Both the position numbers and the translations under genes were made by a program. A stretch of 64,000 nucleotides of DNA, taken from Chrysoperla carnea. Its lineage: Eukaryota > Arthropoda > Insecta > Neuroptera > Chrysopidae. The DNA lies in the NCBI RefSeq assembly GCF_905475395.1, contig NW_025408304.1, positions 1-64,000 of the forward strand. The letters are read 5' to 3'. How positions within the stretch are numbered: the stretch's first letter is position 1; the number at the start of each line of letters is the position of its first letter. The notes under the pieces were generated by a model that was not told the origin of the DNA, searched no databases, and worked only from the letters and a program-made list of their open reading frames with translations. Positions 15,001 to 24,811 of the stretch are shown here, one piece after another.

Positions 15001-17345
15001 TAGAGGTCGTTTATGACTGGTCTAAGTATAAATAAGCCAAAAATGATCAAATTTGACATTTTTCGATAGAAAAAACATTTTTTGAAAATTTTCGATTTTT
15101 CAACATGAGAGTCATGACTATACAAATCATTGAAATTTTTATCCAAGTAATTCAAAATGTATACATAGAGGTCCTTTATGACTGGACTAAGTATAAATAA
15201 GCCAAAAATGATCAAATTTGACATTTTTCGATAGAAAAAACATTTTTTAAAATTTTCGATTTTTCAACATGAGAGTCATGACTATACAAATCAATGCAAT
15301 TTTGATCCAAATAAGTCAAAATGTATACATAGAGGTCGTTTACGACTGGACTAAGTATAAATAAGCCAAAAATGATCAAATTTGACATTTTTCGATAGAA
15401 AAAACATTTTTTGAAAATTTTCGATTTTTCAACATGAGTGTCATGACTATACAAATCATTGAAAGTTTGATCGAAGTAAGTCAAAATGTATACATAGAGG
15501 TCGTTTATGACTGGACCAAGTATAAATAAGCCAAAAATGATCAAATTTGACATTTTTCGATAGAAAAAACATTTTTTGAAAATTTTCGATTTTACAACTA
15601 GAATGTCATGACTATACAAATCATTGAAATTTTGATCCAAGTAAGTCAAAATGTATACATAGAGGTCGTTTATGACTGGACTAAGTATAAATAAGCCAAA
15701 AATGATCAAATTTGACATTTTTCGATAGAAAAAACATTTTTTGAAAATTTTCGATTTTACAACTAGAATGTCATGACTATACAAATCATTAAAATTTTGA
15801 TCCAAGTAAGACAAAATGTATACATAGAGGTCGTTTATGACTGGTCTAAGTATAAATAAGCCAAAAATGATCAAATTTGACATTTTTCGATAGAAAAAAC
15901 ATTTTTTGAAAATTTTCGATTTTACAACTAGAATGTCATGACTATACAAATCATTGAAATTTTGATCCAAGTAAGTCAAAATGTATTCATAGAGGTCGTT
16001 TATGACTGGTCTAAGTATAAATAAGCCAAAAATGATCAAATTTGACATTTTTCGATAGAAAAAACATTTTTTGAAAATTTTCGATTTTTCAACATGAGAG
16101 TCATGACTATACAAATCATTGAAATTTTTATCCAAGTAATTCAAAATGTATACATAGAGGTCCTTTATTACTGGACTAAGTATAAGTAAGCCAAAAATGA
16201 TCAAATTTGACATTTTTCGATAGAAAAAACATTTTTAAAATTTTCGATTTTTCAACATGAGAGTCATGACTATACAAATTAATGAAATTTTGATCCAAGT
16301 AAGTCAAAATGTATACATAGAGGTCGTTTACGACTGGACTAAGTATAAATAAGCCAAAAATGATCAAATTTGACATTTTTCGATAGAAAAAACATTTTTT
16401 GAAAATTTTTGATTTTTCAACATGAGTGTCATGACTATACAAATCATTGAAAGTTTGATCGAAGTAAGTCAAAATGTATACATAGAGGTCGTTTATGACT
16501 GTACTAAGTATAAATAAGCCAAAAATGATCAAATTTGACATTTTTCGATAGAAAAAACATTTTTTGAAAATTTTCGATTTTTCAACATGAGAGTCATGAC
16601 TATACAAATAATTGAAATTTTGATCCAAGTAAGTCAAAATGTATACATAGAGATCCTTAATGACTATACTAAGTATAAATATGCCAAAAATGATTAAATT
16701 TGACATTTTTCGATAGAAAAAACATTTTTTGAAAATTTCCGATTTTAAAACTGGAATGTCATGACTATACAAATCATTGAAATTTTGATCCAAGTAAGTC
16801 AAAATGTATACATAGAGGTCGTTTATGACTGGTGTAAGTATAAATAAGCCAAAAATGATCAAATTTGACATTTTTCGATAGAAAAAACATTTTTTGAAAA
16901 TTTTCGATTTTTCAACATGAGAGTCATGACTATACAAATCATTGAAATTTTTATCCAAGTAATTCAAAATGTATACATAGAGGTCCTTTATGACTGGACT
17001 AAGTATAAATAAGCCAAAAATGATCAAATTTGACATTTTTCGATAGAAAAAACATTTTTTAAAATTTTCGATTTTTCAACATGAGAGTCATGACTATACA
17101 AATCAATGAAATTTTGATCCAAGTAAGTCAAAATGTATACATAGAGGTCGTTTACGACTGGACTAAGTATAAATAAGCAAAAAATGATCCAATTTGACAT
17201 TTTTCGATAGAAAAAACATTTTTTGAAAATTTCCGATTTTAAAACTGGAATGTCATGACTATACAAATCATTGACATTTTAATCCAAGTAAGTCAAAATG
17301 TATACATATAGGTCGTTTATGACTGGACTTAGTATAAATAAGCCA
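1..17345. repeat. ~9.72-kb higher-order repeat of the satellite
   Basis: The sequence from base 1 recurs from 9726 (offset 9725) with the same private variants, for example the unit with CGAGATCG followed by one with GTATTCATAG. The correspondence continues to about 7620 against 17345; near its end a shared GACATTTTAATCC variant lies at 7550 and 17274. The period is about 59 monomers. Bases 7620-9725 occur only in the first copy because the second copy stops near 17345, where the array switches to units like those at 44240-44503. The two copies are nearly identical, which suggests recent duplication. Confidence 0.85.
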
Positions 17346-17593
17346 AAAATGTTCAAATTTGACATTTTTCGATAAAAAAAACATTTTTTGAAAATTTTCG
17401 ATTTTTCAACTAGAATGTCATGACTATGCAAATAATTGAAATTTTGATCCAAATAAGTCAAAATGTATACATAGAGGTCGTTTATGACTGGTCTAAGTAT
17501 ACATAAGCCAAAAATGATCAAATTTGACATTTTTCGATAGAAAAAACATTTTTTGAAAATTTTCGATTTTACAACTAGAATGTCATGACTATA
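1..17593 (-). repeat. 165-bp satellite array 1
   Basis: Tandem array of an AT-rich 165-bp monomer, cut by the window start. On the reverse strand the monomer is open through all 55 codons, so concatenated units give long ORFs; the longest, 7794-9950, runs 718 codons or about 13 units. The translated unit starts MSNLIIFGLF and ends KKCFFYRK. Units differ by point changes and 1-2 bp indels, mostly in A/T runs, that break the frame many times. No promoter, intron or flanking gene structure is visible. I read this as non-coding satellite DNA whose open frame follows from its length being a multiple of three; an expressed repeat protein is not excluded. Confidence 0.97.
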
Positions 17594-17938
17594 TATTTAT
17601 ATAAAAGTTCCTTATCCTTTACAGGATGTTGGAGACCACATTTTTCCACTTGTCTCTATCCATGGCTGTCTCTTTTAATTCATAAATGTTGGTGATATTT
17701 TTGAATCTTTTAATTGTAGAAAGCCATGTTGTTCTTTTTCTTCCTCTTGAACTCCAGCCTTCCAATTTTCCAAATAAAATTAGCTTTTCGAGATCAAATT
17801 GTTCGCCACGACATATATGACCGAAAAAACCCACAATTCGTTTTTTAATTTCCGTCACTAAACACCTTTTGTAATTTACACGAGCAAAAATTTCTTCATT
17901 TGTTAACATATCAGTCCACTTTATTTTTAACATACGTC
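17594..17938 (-). mobile_element. RTE-type retrotransposon copy 1, 3' part
   Basis: This is the 3' end of a non-LTR element on the minus strand, beginning with an AT microsatellite tail as RTE elements usually do. The preceding satellite bases TCATGACTATA (17583-17593) recur at 42345-42355 beyond the other half, so they are an 11-bp target-site duplication. The element continues at 40812 after the TIR transposon. Total RTE length is 1878 bp, 49 bp longer than copy 2 at 44504-46332. Confidence 0.9.
17619..17938 (-). pseudogene. RTE reverse transcriptase, C-terminal part
   Basis: Encodes the C-terminal tail typical of RTE polyproteins: a MLKIKWTDML start, a GFFGHICRG segment, SRGRKRTTW, and a DRDKWKNVV end. 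It continues the frame of 40812-41307, which stops at the ...TWCVRR position where the TIR transposon inserted. This copy keeps 49 bp that copy 2 has lost, so its tail is the better version, but it is cut off from the polymerase domain. Not functional. Confidence 0.88.
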
Positions 17939-18275
17939 AGTAGTGGGAAAATGCGGATTCAAAAACATTTTAGACTTTGGACTGTGACGTAGTTTTCTTA
18001 TATGGCCTTGGGTGCATTGAGTGCATTGACCTAGTTTTGGATGCACTTTTTGGGAAAGTGCATTGCCCGACGGGTCATTGCATTGTTTACTTTTGGGATG
18101 CACTTTTGGGGATGCACTTTTAGGAATGCAATTTTGAGTTCATTGAACTGATGATGACGTATTCTTTCAACAATTAAACAACAATGAGAACAACCTTCTC
18201 ACTCGATAGTCGCTGTCCAAATGAAGTATGAAGTGAAGATGTAAGTATAGAAATACACTTTTTAAAAAAAACAAG

Positions 18276-18349
18276 AGTAAGCAGCGAGATTTGAACGCAG
18301 GTCCATATGAATGGAAGTCTATTACGCTATCCACTCGGCCACAGAGGCT
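18276..18349 (-). other. tRNA-like sequence in left TIR
   Basis: Read on the minus strand, TGGCCGAGTGG fits an RNA polymerase III A box and GTTCAAATC fits a B box at tRNA spacing. I could not fold convincing T and anticodon arms, so this is more likely a tRNA-derived remnant than a working tRNA. The 5' part differs strongly from the right-arm copy (40412-40485). Confidence 0.4.
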
Positions 18350-18659
18350 AGTTAAGTATAAGACAAAAAAGATGTATAGATGAAAACTATTCAAAACTGG
18401 TTTTATAATATGAATATAATTATTAAGGTGAATAACATCTTTAATTTATTCTATTTTCAATAAACTTGAAGTATTTATAGAAACTTGATATGTTGAGGAC
18501 CACTATAAATTAAAAGGTGTATAAATTTAATTGATATCATTTGTTAATAAAAGACATTCTGTTAAAAATAATGGAAAAATTGTTTATACATTTAAAAAAA
18601 TATTAATTACATATTATATATATATATGATTTATAATAATAAAATTTTTTAATAATTAT

Positions 18660-19000
18660 TATCAATGGCACTTCCACATAAGTCTTCTCCGATCTGATCC
18701 ATTTCAATAAAATCGCAGGAGACCATCTCCAAATACCTAGATTTTTTTCAAAATAGTATTAAAGTTTATATTTCTCGTTTTACGTACATTAATAAGATAT
18801 TTTAAGGCTGTAACCCCTTCATAGGTTATGCATACAATTAATCCATCACGTAAATATTCTTCTAAGCTATTTTTCTTCAAAAATATTTCAATGACTCCAT
18901 CAAATTCCAATGGATGGTCTAATGATTCTTTAATTTCTTGAAAATGATGATTGAGTAATTTTGTTTATACTTTTTGAATATTATATATTACGCATCCAAA
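18660..19000 (-). pseudogene. TIR gene 2 fragment (left)
   Basis: On the minus strand a reading frame includes HPLEFDGVIE, an RDGLIVCITYEG stretch and ALKYLIN, followed by a GTACGT donor-like site at about 18787. After a short AT-rich gap ending in CTAG there is a second stretch, MDQIGEDLCG. The right arm (39805-40140) has the same layout with different lesions. No recognised domain. The start is not defined, so this may be the C-terminal part of a larger gene. I infer a decayed, once intron-containing gene. Confidence 0.4.
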
Positions 19001-19041
19001 AAAAAAGTGTCGACTAAATAAATGTGTTTACATTGTATTAT

Positions 19042-19575
19042 TTATTTATTATTATAAAAAAAAAATGGAGACAATTTATTTTTTTTAAATACTTTATAGG
19101 ATACATACATATATAGTTTTAGAGGTGAAGAGGTTTTGTATATTTTATGCCTATTTTCAATAGCACATTTTTTGCTCATAACATCTAAGGAAATTCTGTT
19201 TTTACATTCTTTGTATCCTTCTTCATCAACGCTCCACACATTTTCAATGTTGCATACATTTACATAATAAAATAATTCCTTACACCTGTATACTTTTCCA
19301 ATACTTTAATATTAATGCATTCTCTTAGAATATTGCAAACATTTGTTTGATCATCATTGAAATGTGCAAACCCATCCTCCCAATCAATTCCATGGTAATT
19401 CACACCCAACCAATGATTCAAAGATTTTGATTTATAGTTATAAACTAGCTTCCATAAGGTGATTTAACTATAAACTGTGTATTTCTTTACCATTTTTTTC
19501 AGGATTGCCAATTCTTTTAATATAAATTTAGTTTTTTCATCCTTAAATTCTTGTAAATCTACAATAACTTCTCAT
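19042..19575 (-). pseudogene. TIR gene 1 (VDLQ family), left copy
   Basis: Pieces in shifting frames start with VIVDLQEFKDEKTKF and ILKELAIL, pass NHWLGVNYHGIDWEDGFA, and end in a Cys-containing 65-aa open segment at 19042-19239 (VWSVDEEGYK, KKCAIENRHK). I recall an insect protein family with this order of motifs (VDLQGF, KELA, PP, NYHGLDW, Cys/His end) of unknown function, but cannot verify it here. The left copy keeps Trp in the IDWEDG motif where the right copy has a stop. Frame breaks make it a pseudogene. Confidence 0.6.
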
Positions 19576-19769
19576 GATTGAAATATGATTCTATTAGTTT
19601 GACAAAAGTATAAAACATTTTTATTAGCAAATTTGATGGTTTATGTAGTTTTTTTTCTGAAATGAGATGAGTAAGTACAAAAAAATTATTCCACCAATTT
19701 TGTTTGCAATATGCCATAAGAAAACTATAATGAATTTAATTTCAAATGCAATATACATTTTTTATATAA

Positions 19770-20076
19770 CTACACAAGTAAATCTACTAATCGATATAGA
19801 TTTGTATATGGAGGTATATAAAACTCTTCTTTAAGTTTAACCATATTAAAAATGAATAATTCTGCAAAACCATCCTCCCAATCAAGGCAATGGTAATAGT
19901 TGGTCAACCACTGATTCGATCTTTGTGCTTTTCGCTCCAGAAACTCATTTCTATATGGTGGTTTCACTATAAAGTGTAAAATTTCATCACCATTTTTTTA
20001 GAATTGCAATTTCTTTTAAAATAAAATTAATATCATCGTCTTTAAACCCATGCAAATCAACAATAGTCAAACTCAT
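19770..20076 (-). pseudogene. Internal paralogue of TIR gene 1, truncated
   Basis: Starts at ATG 20076 with MSLTIVDLHGFKDDD and IALKE-like residues, breaks frame after an A-run near 19995, then continues as HFIVKPPYRNEF, NQWLTNYYHCLDWEDGFAE. It is clearly related to the TIR copy beside it, but has its own PPYRN segment where the TIR copy is damaged. Its 3' part overlaps the inner end of the TIR, where the homology stops, so only the N-terminal half of the family remains. Function unknown. Confidence 0.6.
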
Positions 20077-20325
20077 ATCTATAATATGTTTTCACTAAAA
20101 ATATGTGAATGTAATAAATATTTTTCCCTATATGTTGTTCTTATATAGGGAAATTAAGCATAAAAAATTGGATGTTCAGTTTATTCAAAATTTACCATAT
20201 ATCTATTATTCAACTTTTGTAAAATGTACTATTTGTAAATATTTCATCTATCATTGAAATAGGATGAAATCATAAGACAAAAATATTAATACAATAAACC
20301 AATTTAAGCTTCTTAGGTATAATTT
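20077..20325. other. AT-rich spacer, no gene seen
   Basis: Low-complexity AT-rich sequence between the truncated paralogue and the repeat starting near 20326. I see no ORF, splice pattern or RNA gene. Confidence 0.5.
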
Positions 20326-20930
20326 TTATACCATGTATATATGAAATATACATGGTATATTAAGTTTCGTCCAAAGTTTGTAACGCTTAAAAATATTGAT
20401 GCTACGAACAAAATTTTGGTGTAGGTGTTCATAGAATCACCTAATTAATCCATTTCCGGCTGTCCGTCCGTCCGTCCGTCCGTCTGTGGGCACGATAACT
20501 CAAAAACGAAAAAAGATATCGATCTGAAATTTTTACAGGATGTAAAAAGTCAGGTCAAGTTCGTAAATGAGCATCATAGGTCAATTGGGTCTTGGGTCCG
20601 TAGGATCCATCTTGTAAACCGTTAGAGATAGAACAAAAGTTTAAATGTAAAAAATGTTGCTTATAAAAAAAATATAAAACTTTTGTTTGAAACATTTTTT
20701 TGTAAACATCACTGTTTACCCACGAGGGCGTTAATTAGGTGCAAATTTTATAGTATGTATTAATATAGGAATATCAAAGTGAATATCTTTTGTTATTTAC
20801 GTGACGTCAAAAAAAAAAAAAAAACCATTGCGCATCAACACTTGCGCATTATATGAGAATATCAGTTAAATATGTTAGATATGTATGTATGTGAAATGTG
20901 ACAGTGAAATGTGAGTTATCAACACTGCCT
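20326..20930 (+). repeat. Dispersed repeat R, copy 1
   Basis: Starts with a short palindrome around CCATGTATAT/ATATACATGG, contains a CCGT microsatellite (20463-20487), GATAACTCAAAAACG and a run around GAACAAAAG, and ends near a second TATACATGGTAT at 20925. A degraded second copy lies at 23590-24010. I recall this conserved GTCCGTCCG / CTCAAAAACG type sequence as a common dispersed repeat in insects but do not have its class. No coding capacity. Confidence 0.65.
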
Positions 20931-21084
20931 ATACATGGTATTTCAACAATTAACTCAGTCAATTGTTTGTTTTCACTTGTTTAACATAAAGAAAAATAAA
21001 CATTTTTTAGTAGTCCTATCTAATAAAGAAACGTATTGCTTTTCATTTATGCTCACTTCGAATTTTTACACACTAGAAGCTAGA

Positions 21085-21128
21085 TATAAAATCAAAAAAC
21101 TTTTAGCGCTCATTATCAATCTTCAGTT
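21085..21128 (+). promoter_or_regulatory. TATA box and initiator-like site before the four-exon gene
   Basis: TATAAA at 21085-21090 is followed 27 bases on by TCATTA (about 21110) and 40 bases on by TCAGTT (21123-21128). A 26-bp sequence around CTTCAGTTCAGAGTGTTTAA is then repeated directly before the ATG at 21173. Placement suits a pol II core promoter with a short leader. Inferred from spacing only. Confidence 0.4.
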
Positions 21129-21172
21129 CAGAGTGTTTAATTTGAGCTTCAGTTCAGAGTGTTTAAATCGAG

Positions 21173-21674
21173 ATGGAGAAAAATACCATCATAATTGTGC
21201 TTATAATAATAAGCCTAGTAATAAACCTAGGCATCATCAAGGAGTTTTATTATAAAGAGTGAGTAAAACTTGAACATTATAAATATTTTTTTATATAATT
21301 TCGATTTTTATTTACAGTATCATATCTAAAAATTGCATTATACTGAATAATTGCACTATGTTGAATTCAGAGTAAGTTTTTCATTTTTTTAAAAATCACT
21401 TTTAATTACATCAAATCAAGATACTTTGTATACATTTTTTTTACAGTGAAATAAACAATACTAAAATATGCGAAAATGTAACGTGAGTTAAAAAAAATAA
21501 AAAAAATACCTTAAAAACTTATAATTTTTTTCATCCAATAGCAATATGATTCATGAAGAATTTGAGGGTCTATTGAGCCTGGGAGAAGAAATTTTGAGAA
21601 GTATGGATTTCCTTCCATACTCCATTGTAGACAGAATTGAAAATAGAAGCAGTGCATATTATGATATACATTAA
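21173..21674 (+). CDS. Four-exon gene, 102-aa protein with N-terminal hydrophobic segment
   Basis: Coding exons: 21173-21258, 21318-21371, 21447-21482 and 21542-21674. All three introns begin GTGAGT or GTAAGT and end TTTACAG or CCAATAG, are 59-75 bp, and share phase 2, so the frame stays open for 102 codons to TAA at 21672-21674. A possible fourth intron (21717-21782, GTAAAA...TTTACAG) lies in the 3' UTR only 42 bases after the stop. The protein starts MEKNTIIIVLIII, a likely signal peptide or signal anchor (residues 5-22), then has three Cys in the middle, two NNT/NCT-type N-glycosylation sequons, and an acidic C-terminal half with a GLLSLGEEIL helix. No family recognised. A secreted or type II membrane protein is inferred. 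The consistent splicing makes this a real gene, or one until recently. Confidence 0.72.
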
Positions 21675-22020
21675 AAATAGATGTAGGAGGAGAATTTCAC
21701 AAAAAGAATCAAACAGGTAAAAATTTACATTTGCAACATTATCAAAAAAAATTTCCAGCTGCTAAATATTTTTTTTTTACAGTGTAATCAACAAAGTAAA
21801 TGCTGCAAGTATTCTCCTCTCCTCCCGCACCTATTTTTTATATATCATTTATTTATATAATATTTTTCAATTTTTTTTTTAAATATTATATTTTTCAACA
21901 TTTTGAACTTTTCAATAATAAAATTAAAAATAATCTCAAGGATTTTTTTTTAAACCAATTTTTTAGTTTTTCAGATTACCTTTATTTAAAATAATAGTAC
22001 AAAATAGTACAAAATAGTTA
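21675..22020 (+). other. 3' UTR with possible intron, then AT-rich spacer
   Basis: Contains the candidate UTR intron 21717-21782 of the preceding gene. After that the sequence is extremely T-rich, and the open frame seen at 21800-21994 is low-complexity Phe/Ile-rich and unconvincing. No other gene seen. Confidence 0.45.
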
Positions 22021-22170
22021 ATATTTAGTGTAATAATTCAATGTTAAATAAGGAGAGATAGTTTGTAAATTTTTTCCAACACAATGGGGTTATTAATTAA
22101 TAACTCCAACAAAAAACTTTTTCATCATTGTATTTTTCTCTTGGGATACAACTGACCAAATAAACCAGAA
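22020..22170 (-). pseudogene. Decayed C-terminal fragment of the 215-aa gene family
   Basis: Reverse-strand frames give WSVVSQEKNT, then MMKKFF, LLINNPIVLEKIYK and LSLL in order, matching the C-terminal SVIEQEKN, LLKKFLLELL, EYPDIIEKNLQ, SPL of the gene at 25112-25759. The frame shifts at least once, and nothing N-terminal remains. It is one of three partial or complete copies of this 3' end in the element. Confidence 0.55.
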
Positions 22171-22199
22171 CTCAAACTTAAGTAAAGTTTTTTAAATTT

Positions 22200-22460
22200 T
22201 TACCATTTTGTGATGTTTTCATCAATTTTATAACATTTTTATCAATTTTATAACATTTACGTGAATTTTTGTATGTTTTTCATAAATTTTATATGTTTTT
22301 AATAAAAATATCATCTAAATAAGGATTTTGTTTTACTTAATAACAACCTCTTTTTAATTTTTTCAGATTATATTTATTTTAAGTAATAGTAAAAATTGTT
22401 AATAATCAATATAATAATTTAAAGTAAGAGGAGAAATTTGTATCAGGATATTCCATTAAC
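22200..22460. repeat. Internal duplication, copy A
   Basis: Matches 24890-25165 closely from TTTTGTGATGTTTTCATC through TAAAGTAAGAGGAGAAATTTG. Copy B carries about 20 extra bases in the middle. In copy B this block is the downstream region plus the last codons of the 215-aa gene; here those codons are joined to a different ORF (22443-22766), leaving a short deletion scar near 22440. Confidence 0.8.
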
Positions 22461-22766
22461 ATTTCCAAATTTGCAATGCTTGCAATCCCACATAACAGCT
22501 ACATCTATTTTCTTAAATAAATTTTGGCAGAAAATTTTCTCTGCCTCTTCATCCACATGTACTGAATTAATCCCCTCATATGAGAGGATTGTCTCTATCC
22601 TCCTCTTCATTTCTCCTATTCTCATTTCATTTGACCATCCTCCGAAAAACTTCAATTTCCAATATCCACTAATATAAAACCTCTCCTTTTCTTCTCCATT
22701 TTTAATAATTCTTACTTCACTAACTTTTTTATTTATAATATTGAATTTCAAATGTACACAGGACAT
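22443..22766 (-). CDS. Unrecognised 107-aa protein
   Basis: Single open frame starting MSCVHLKFN, with basic and acidic residues alternating (IKNGEEKERF, GEMKRRIETI) and ending in a CKHCKFGN pair of cysteines. No family recognised. Its last codons run into the duplicated block whose intact version ends the 215-aa gene at 25112, so the natural C-terminus may have been replaced. The AAAATG start context is good for an insect gene. It is convergent with the four-exon gene and divergent from the two-exon gene downstream. It could be a small cargo gene or a chance ORF; complex composition in an AT-rich region favours a gene. Confidence 0.5.
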   Translation of the reverse strand: MSCVHLKFNIINKKVSEVRIIKNGEEKERFYISGYWKLKFFGGWSNEMRIGEMKRRIETILSYEGINSVHVDEEAEKIFCQNLFKKIDVAVMWDCKHCKFGNVNGIS

Positions 22767-23039
22767 TTTTGTTGTTATTTTATTTTCTTAAAAATAAGAT
22801 AAATAAATTTTAACTTGTGCTAAAGATGGAGCAAATTATTCAAGCTTATATACTGCCTTATTTGGGAATGAATACTTCATTTTTTTCAAAAAATTTTTTA
22901 TGCTAAAAGTTTAATTACCTATAAAAACATCTACACATTTTCAATTAAATACGATATCCGGGGATTGTTATGTAAGGAAAAAATTCCATTAGATATAAAA
23001 GTAAATGTCAAAAAAAGAATAATTTAATGGAGATAACTA
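22767..23039. other. Spacer upstream of the 107-aa gene
   Basis: AT-rich, with no ORF or RNA gene seen. It presumably holds the promoter of the minus-strand 107-aa gene. Confidence 0.4.
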
Positions 23040-23469
23040 CAGTAGAACTCCAATTATCCGAACTTCGACTATCCGAATCGCCGATTATCCGAATCACTTT
23101 CAGAAAAAAATTTGACCAAAAAAAAAGTCTAAGTGCGCTATTATTCTTCCCCCGCGAAGCCAGTGTTTGCGCGACCTGGCTGCTCGAAAACGAATGAAGA
23201 CCGCAAAACAGCTTACATTGACGGAGATGTTTAAAAAACAATGATTTTTATTTCTAAACTTGTACATAAGTACATTTTATTTATATTTAAAACATGTGAA
23301 AATATCATGTTTCTTTCATTTAATTCAATAAAAAAATAGTGCAATATCAAAACTTAGCTTTTTTTTTTCTCTCCAATGGCAATTTTTTTAAAAAACTCCG
23401 ATTATCCGAATATTTGATTATCCGAAAGGATCCCGGTCCCCATTAATTCGGATAATTGGAGTTCTACTG
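23040..23469 (+). mobile_element. Tigger/pogo-type deletion derivative
   Basis: Flanked by TA on both sides (23038-23039 and 23470-23471). The ends are perfect inverted repeats starting CAGTAGAACTCCAATTATCC. Inside, the plus strand keeps the last residues of a Tigger-like transposase (LAARKRMKTAKQ, LTLTEMFKK, then TGA near 23241). I know this ending from Tigger/jerky transposases. The rest of the transposase is missing, so it is non-autonomous. Confidence 0.85.
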
Positions 23470-23589
23470 TATATACAAAAATAATCACATGCAAATCAAT
23501 ACATTTTAAAGAAAATTGTGCTTGACCTGTTAATAGTTATAACTTTGCATACTCATCTCATGAGAAAAAAAGAAATTTTCAAGGTTGTT

Positions 23590-24010
23590 ATACTATGCAT
23601 ATATATGAAATATACATGCTATACTAAGTTTAATCCCAAGTTTGTAACACTTAAAAATATTGACACTACAATAAAAATTTTGCTATAGGTGATCATAAAA
23701 TTACCTAATTAGATAATTATTTTGGTTAACACAATCACTCAAAAAACAAAAAAAGAGATATCAAGACGAAATTTTCATACCGTGCGTAGGACTGAAAAAG
23801 TGAGATCGAGTTCGTAAATGAGCAATTGGCTCATGGATCTTTAGGATTCATCTTCTAACCCTTAGTGATAGAACAAAAGTGTTTTTTTTTTTTAATAAAC
23901 AACTTTTGTTTGAAACATTTTGTTGCAAATATCACTGTTTACCTGTAAGGAGGTAAATTAGACGCAAATCATACAGTAGGTGTCAGATATTAATCTAATA
24001 ACTTAGTAAA
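23590..24010 (+). repeat. Dispersed repeat R, copy 2 (degraded)
   Basis: Aligns with 20326-20930: the same TATACATG start, TTTGTAACACTTAAAAATATTGA, AAAAAACAAAAAAAGAGATATC, GAGTTCGTAAATGAGCA, GTGATAGAACAAAAG and ATCACTGTTTACC blocks, but shorter and lacking the CCGT microsatellite. It lies upstream of the two-exon gene just as copy 1 lies upstream of the four-exon gene. Confidence 0.65.
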
Positions 24011-24168
24011 TAGTTTGTAATCACTTGTTTAGTTTCAAAAATATTTATTAAATTTCATTCTGCATATAAACTACCTCATTAAACAAATATGTTTAAAAAT
24101 TTGTTAGATATTATAACTAAAAAGCAGGTATATATTTTATCCATATGAGAGACGGTTATTGAAAATGA

Positions 24169-24176
24169 TATAAATA
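24169..24176 (+). promoter_or_regulatory. TATA-box-like site before the two-exon gene
   Basis: TATAAATA about 70 bases before the ATG at 24238, with a second TATAAAA at 24182. The intervening sequence contains TTAGTT, a possible initiator. Judged on position alone. Confidence 0.35.
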
Positions 24177-24237
24177 AGTAGTATAAAATTTCAATCTTAT
24201 TAGTTGTCAATTGTTTTTGAAAAGGCCCAGTTTTCAA

Positions 24238-24811
24238 ATGGAAAATATAACTCAGGTATGCTTTTATATAATTTTTTAAATGTTTTTTCTTTTCTGATAT
24301 TTTTTTTGTTTGTTCTGTTATTTTTTAATAGTTAGTCCCAGACTGGGAATGTGAAACAACCAATGATGCATTAATTCAAACTGCTATAGAGCTAGAGCAG
24401 GAATCCCACAGACTGGGAATTCTTGTTGCACCAAAAAATATTCCCAAACCTGCTGATGATTTTCCTATAATAGACATGGAAAATTATCTTCCATTAGATT
24501 TAGATCTAGAATTTAATCCTTCTTCACTAAGCAATATATCTCTTGCGGAGTTGGAACCATTTATAAATTCCACCAACCAAAATTCATCAATATTTGAACC
24601 TTCCATCGATCAATTCAGGGAATATTCAAATCCATCAACATATGATTCTCCTTTTAACCAATCTAAAGCACTCATATATCAACCATCGAGGCTTTCACAT
24701 CGTAAAATATATAAAAAAAAACCTGTCTGCAAGCCCAATAAACAAGCTACTGACAAGAAGAAAAAATATTGCCAAACAAAAATCAACACTGTTATAGATT
24801 TAACTAAATAA
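24238..24811 (+). CDS. Two-exon gene, ~165-aa Ser/Asn-rich protein with basic tail
   Basis: Exon 1 is only six codons (24238-24255). The intron 24256-24331 (GTATGC...TTTTTAATAG, 76 bp, T-rich before the acceptor) is phase 0, and exon 2 runs 24332-24811. Exon 2 is open for 48 codons before the internal Met at 24476, which supports the longer product. The N-terminal half is acidic (VPDWECE, ELEQES), the middle rich in Ser/Asn/Pro (SSLSN, NSTNQNSS), and the C-terminus strongly basic (KKKPVCKPNK, TDKKKKYC) ending VIDLTK. Charge polarity like this suits a DNA- or protein-binding adaptor, but no family is recognised and function is unknown. Confidence 0.65.

Larger units (their letters stand above)
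17939..19857 (+). repeat. Left TIR of the Polinton-like element
   Basis: Inverted copy of 38913-40805; identity is high to the AAAAATGAAT at 19857, after which the arms diverge. The 1919-bp length differs from the right arm (1893 bp) by scattered indels and one divergent patch near 18310-18400. The arm carries a tRNA-like stretch and two decayed gene fragments. A TIR of nearly 2 kb that contains genes is at the long end for this class. Confidence 0.92.

Noticed and set aside
250..17530. Dozens of reverse-strand ORFs of 60-718 codons
   Set aside because: All are the same satellite monomer read in its open frame; none has gene-like context. Treated as satellite.
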